Part shown: positions 63,657-64,000 of the stretch, in pieces
How the letters are laid out: every line of letters begins with the position of its first letter
Position numbering within the stretch: the first letter of the stretch is position 1
Source of the DNA: an uncultured Ruminococcus sp.
GTDB taxonomy: Bacteria; Bacillota; Clostridia; Oscillospirales; Acutalibacteraceae
DNA length: 64,000 nt
NCBI GenBank assembly: GCA_902762375.1
Contig: CACWNY010000020.1
Location: 20,976 to 84,975 of the forward strand
Direction: 5' to 3'
Position numbers and translations under genes: made by a program
The notes under the pieces: model-generated
Told to the model about the DNA's origin: nothing
Database searches by the model: none
Seen by the model: only the letters and a program-made list of their open reading frames with translations

Positions 63657-63974
63657 ATGGCACGACCAAGAAAAGAAGGTCTTGACTACTTTCCGCATAG
63701 CTGTATTTCCGACCAACGGATAGACTTAGTAAGAGTTCAGTTTGGTTTAAAAGGATATGCAGTGATTTACAGGCTCTATGAAAAGATATATCTGGAAAAG
63801 GGCTATTTTTGTGAATGGACAGATGATATTGCATTAATGTTTGCCCATGATAACGGTATGAATGTTAATGTCGTGTCAGACATAGTGAACGCAGGCATAA
63901 AACGGGGTATTTTTGACCGTGACTTGTTTGAAAAGTATCAGATACTGACTTCAAAAGATATTCAGGAAACTTAG
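63657..63974 (+). CDS. Short DUF4373 (Lin1244/Lin1753-like) phage-type protein
   Basis: 105 residues from ATG 63657 (AGGAAGTGG about 5 bases upstream). MARPRKEGLDYFPHSCISDQ and RIDLVRVQFGLKGYAVIYRLYEKIYLEKGYFCEW are typical of the domain at the N terminus of phage replication initiators and DnaD-like proteins. Full-length relatives are about 250-300 residues; here the frame ends at SKDIQET, close to where relatives go on into the next region. Either a short variant or a truncated prophage remnant. The sequence after the stop (AAAAGTTTGAAAAAG) may begin another H1 repeat. Confidence 0.75.
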   Translation: MARPRKEGLDYFPHSCISDQRIDLVRVQFGLKGYAVIYRLYEKIYLEKGYFCEWTDDIALMFAHDNGMNVNVVSDIVNAGIKRGIFDRDLFEKYQILTSKDIQET

Positions 63975-64000
63975 GTGGTGTCCCTAAAAGTTTGAAAAAG

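Noticed and set aside
1..64000. tRNA or rRNA genes
   Set aside because: No cloverleaf or CCA-ending hairpin set or rRNA-like sequence was noticed in the gaps, though a covariance search was not possible here.

Overview
The window looks like a low-GC, spore-forming Clostridia chromosome of the Ruminococcus/Oscillospiraceae kind. The evidence is spoIIID, an IspH–S1 ribosomal protein fusion, a zinc-ribbon S14, a KOW protein just before infA, a dockerin-bearing surface protein, a giant fibro-slime protein and BspA-type leucine-rich repeat proteins. I cannot name the species from sequence alone. All identifications come from reading the translations; no database search was run.

Layout. 1-4527: a partial FUSC-like membrane protein (minus strand) diverges from a GntR(YtrA-type)–ABC ATPase–ABC permease operon that has a clear operator over its promoter. 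4877-11403 (minus): a secreted LRR/Ig-like protein and pyruvate phosphate dikinase. 11761-19163 (plus): a stand-alone GlmU-type uridylyltransferase domain, PRPP synthase, an acyltransferase-3 membrane protein, a Cof-type HAD phosphatase, an FHA-FHA-ABC protein with a ruined Walker A, and a PutP-type sodium symporter. 19460-26825: a remnant toxin-antitoxin pair, a Thr/Pro/Asn-rich surface protein, a dehydratase–glmS pair on the minus strand, spoIIID and a membrane protein. 27097-44781: the complete S10–spc–alpha ribosomal cluster (rpsJ to rplQ, with secY, adk, map, infA, rpoA), then rplM-rpsI. 45263-53560: three surface or secreted genes (a 2213-residue fibro-slime protein, a 76-residue Gly-rich acidic protein, an LRR-dockerin protein). 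53993-60050: an RpiR regulator, a flavoprotein, cmk, plsC and ispH-S1. 60423-63398 (minus): UDP-glucose dehydrogenase–phosphohexomutase. 63657-63974: a short phage-type DUF4373 protein at the right edge.

The most unusual content is between the genes. At about 16 places there is a modular repeat built from up to four hairpins in fixed order. H1 is an AAAAGTTT..GTC flank plus a CCACTTTTT/AAAAAGTGG-type stem. H2 is AAGGGGC-loop-GCCCCTT followed by GTGGGATTTT. H3 is AAGGGC-loop-GCCCTT. H4 is CAAAATTTGC/GCAAATTTTG. The stems vary between copies by paired, compensatory changes. Copies occur singly or as back-to-back pairs joined by a GCTCACTTCGTTCGG linker. They sit right at gene ends, sometimes supply stop codons, and once appear to supply a promoter -35 box. 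One copy is split by a 154-bp element with 18-bp inverted ends and a perfect 10-bp target duplication, which gives direct evidence of transposition. A second short module (TAATTCGTAATGCGTAATTA) also marks gene ends.

Themes: amino-sugar and surface-polysaccharide supply (glmU-like, glmS, dehydratase, ugd, phosphohexomutase, acyltransferase), surface adhesion (fibro-slime, LRR, dockerin proteins), and translation. No tRNA, rRNA or CRISPR array was seen.
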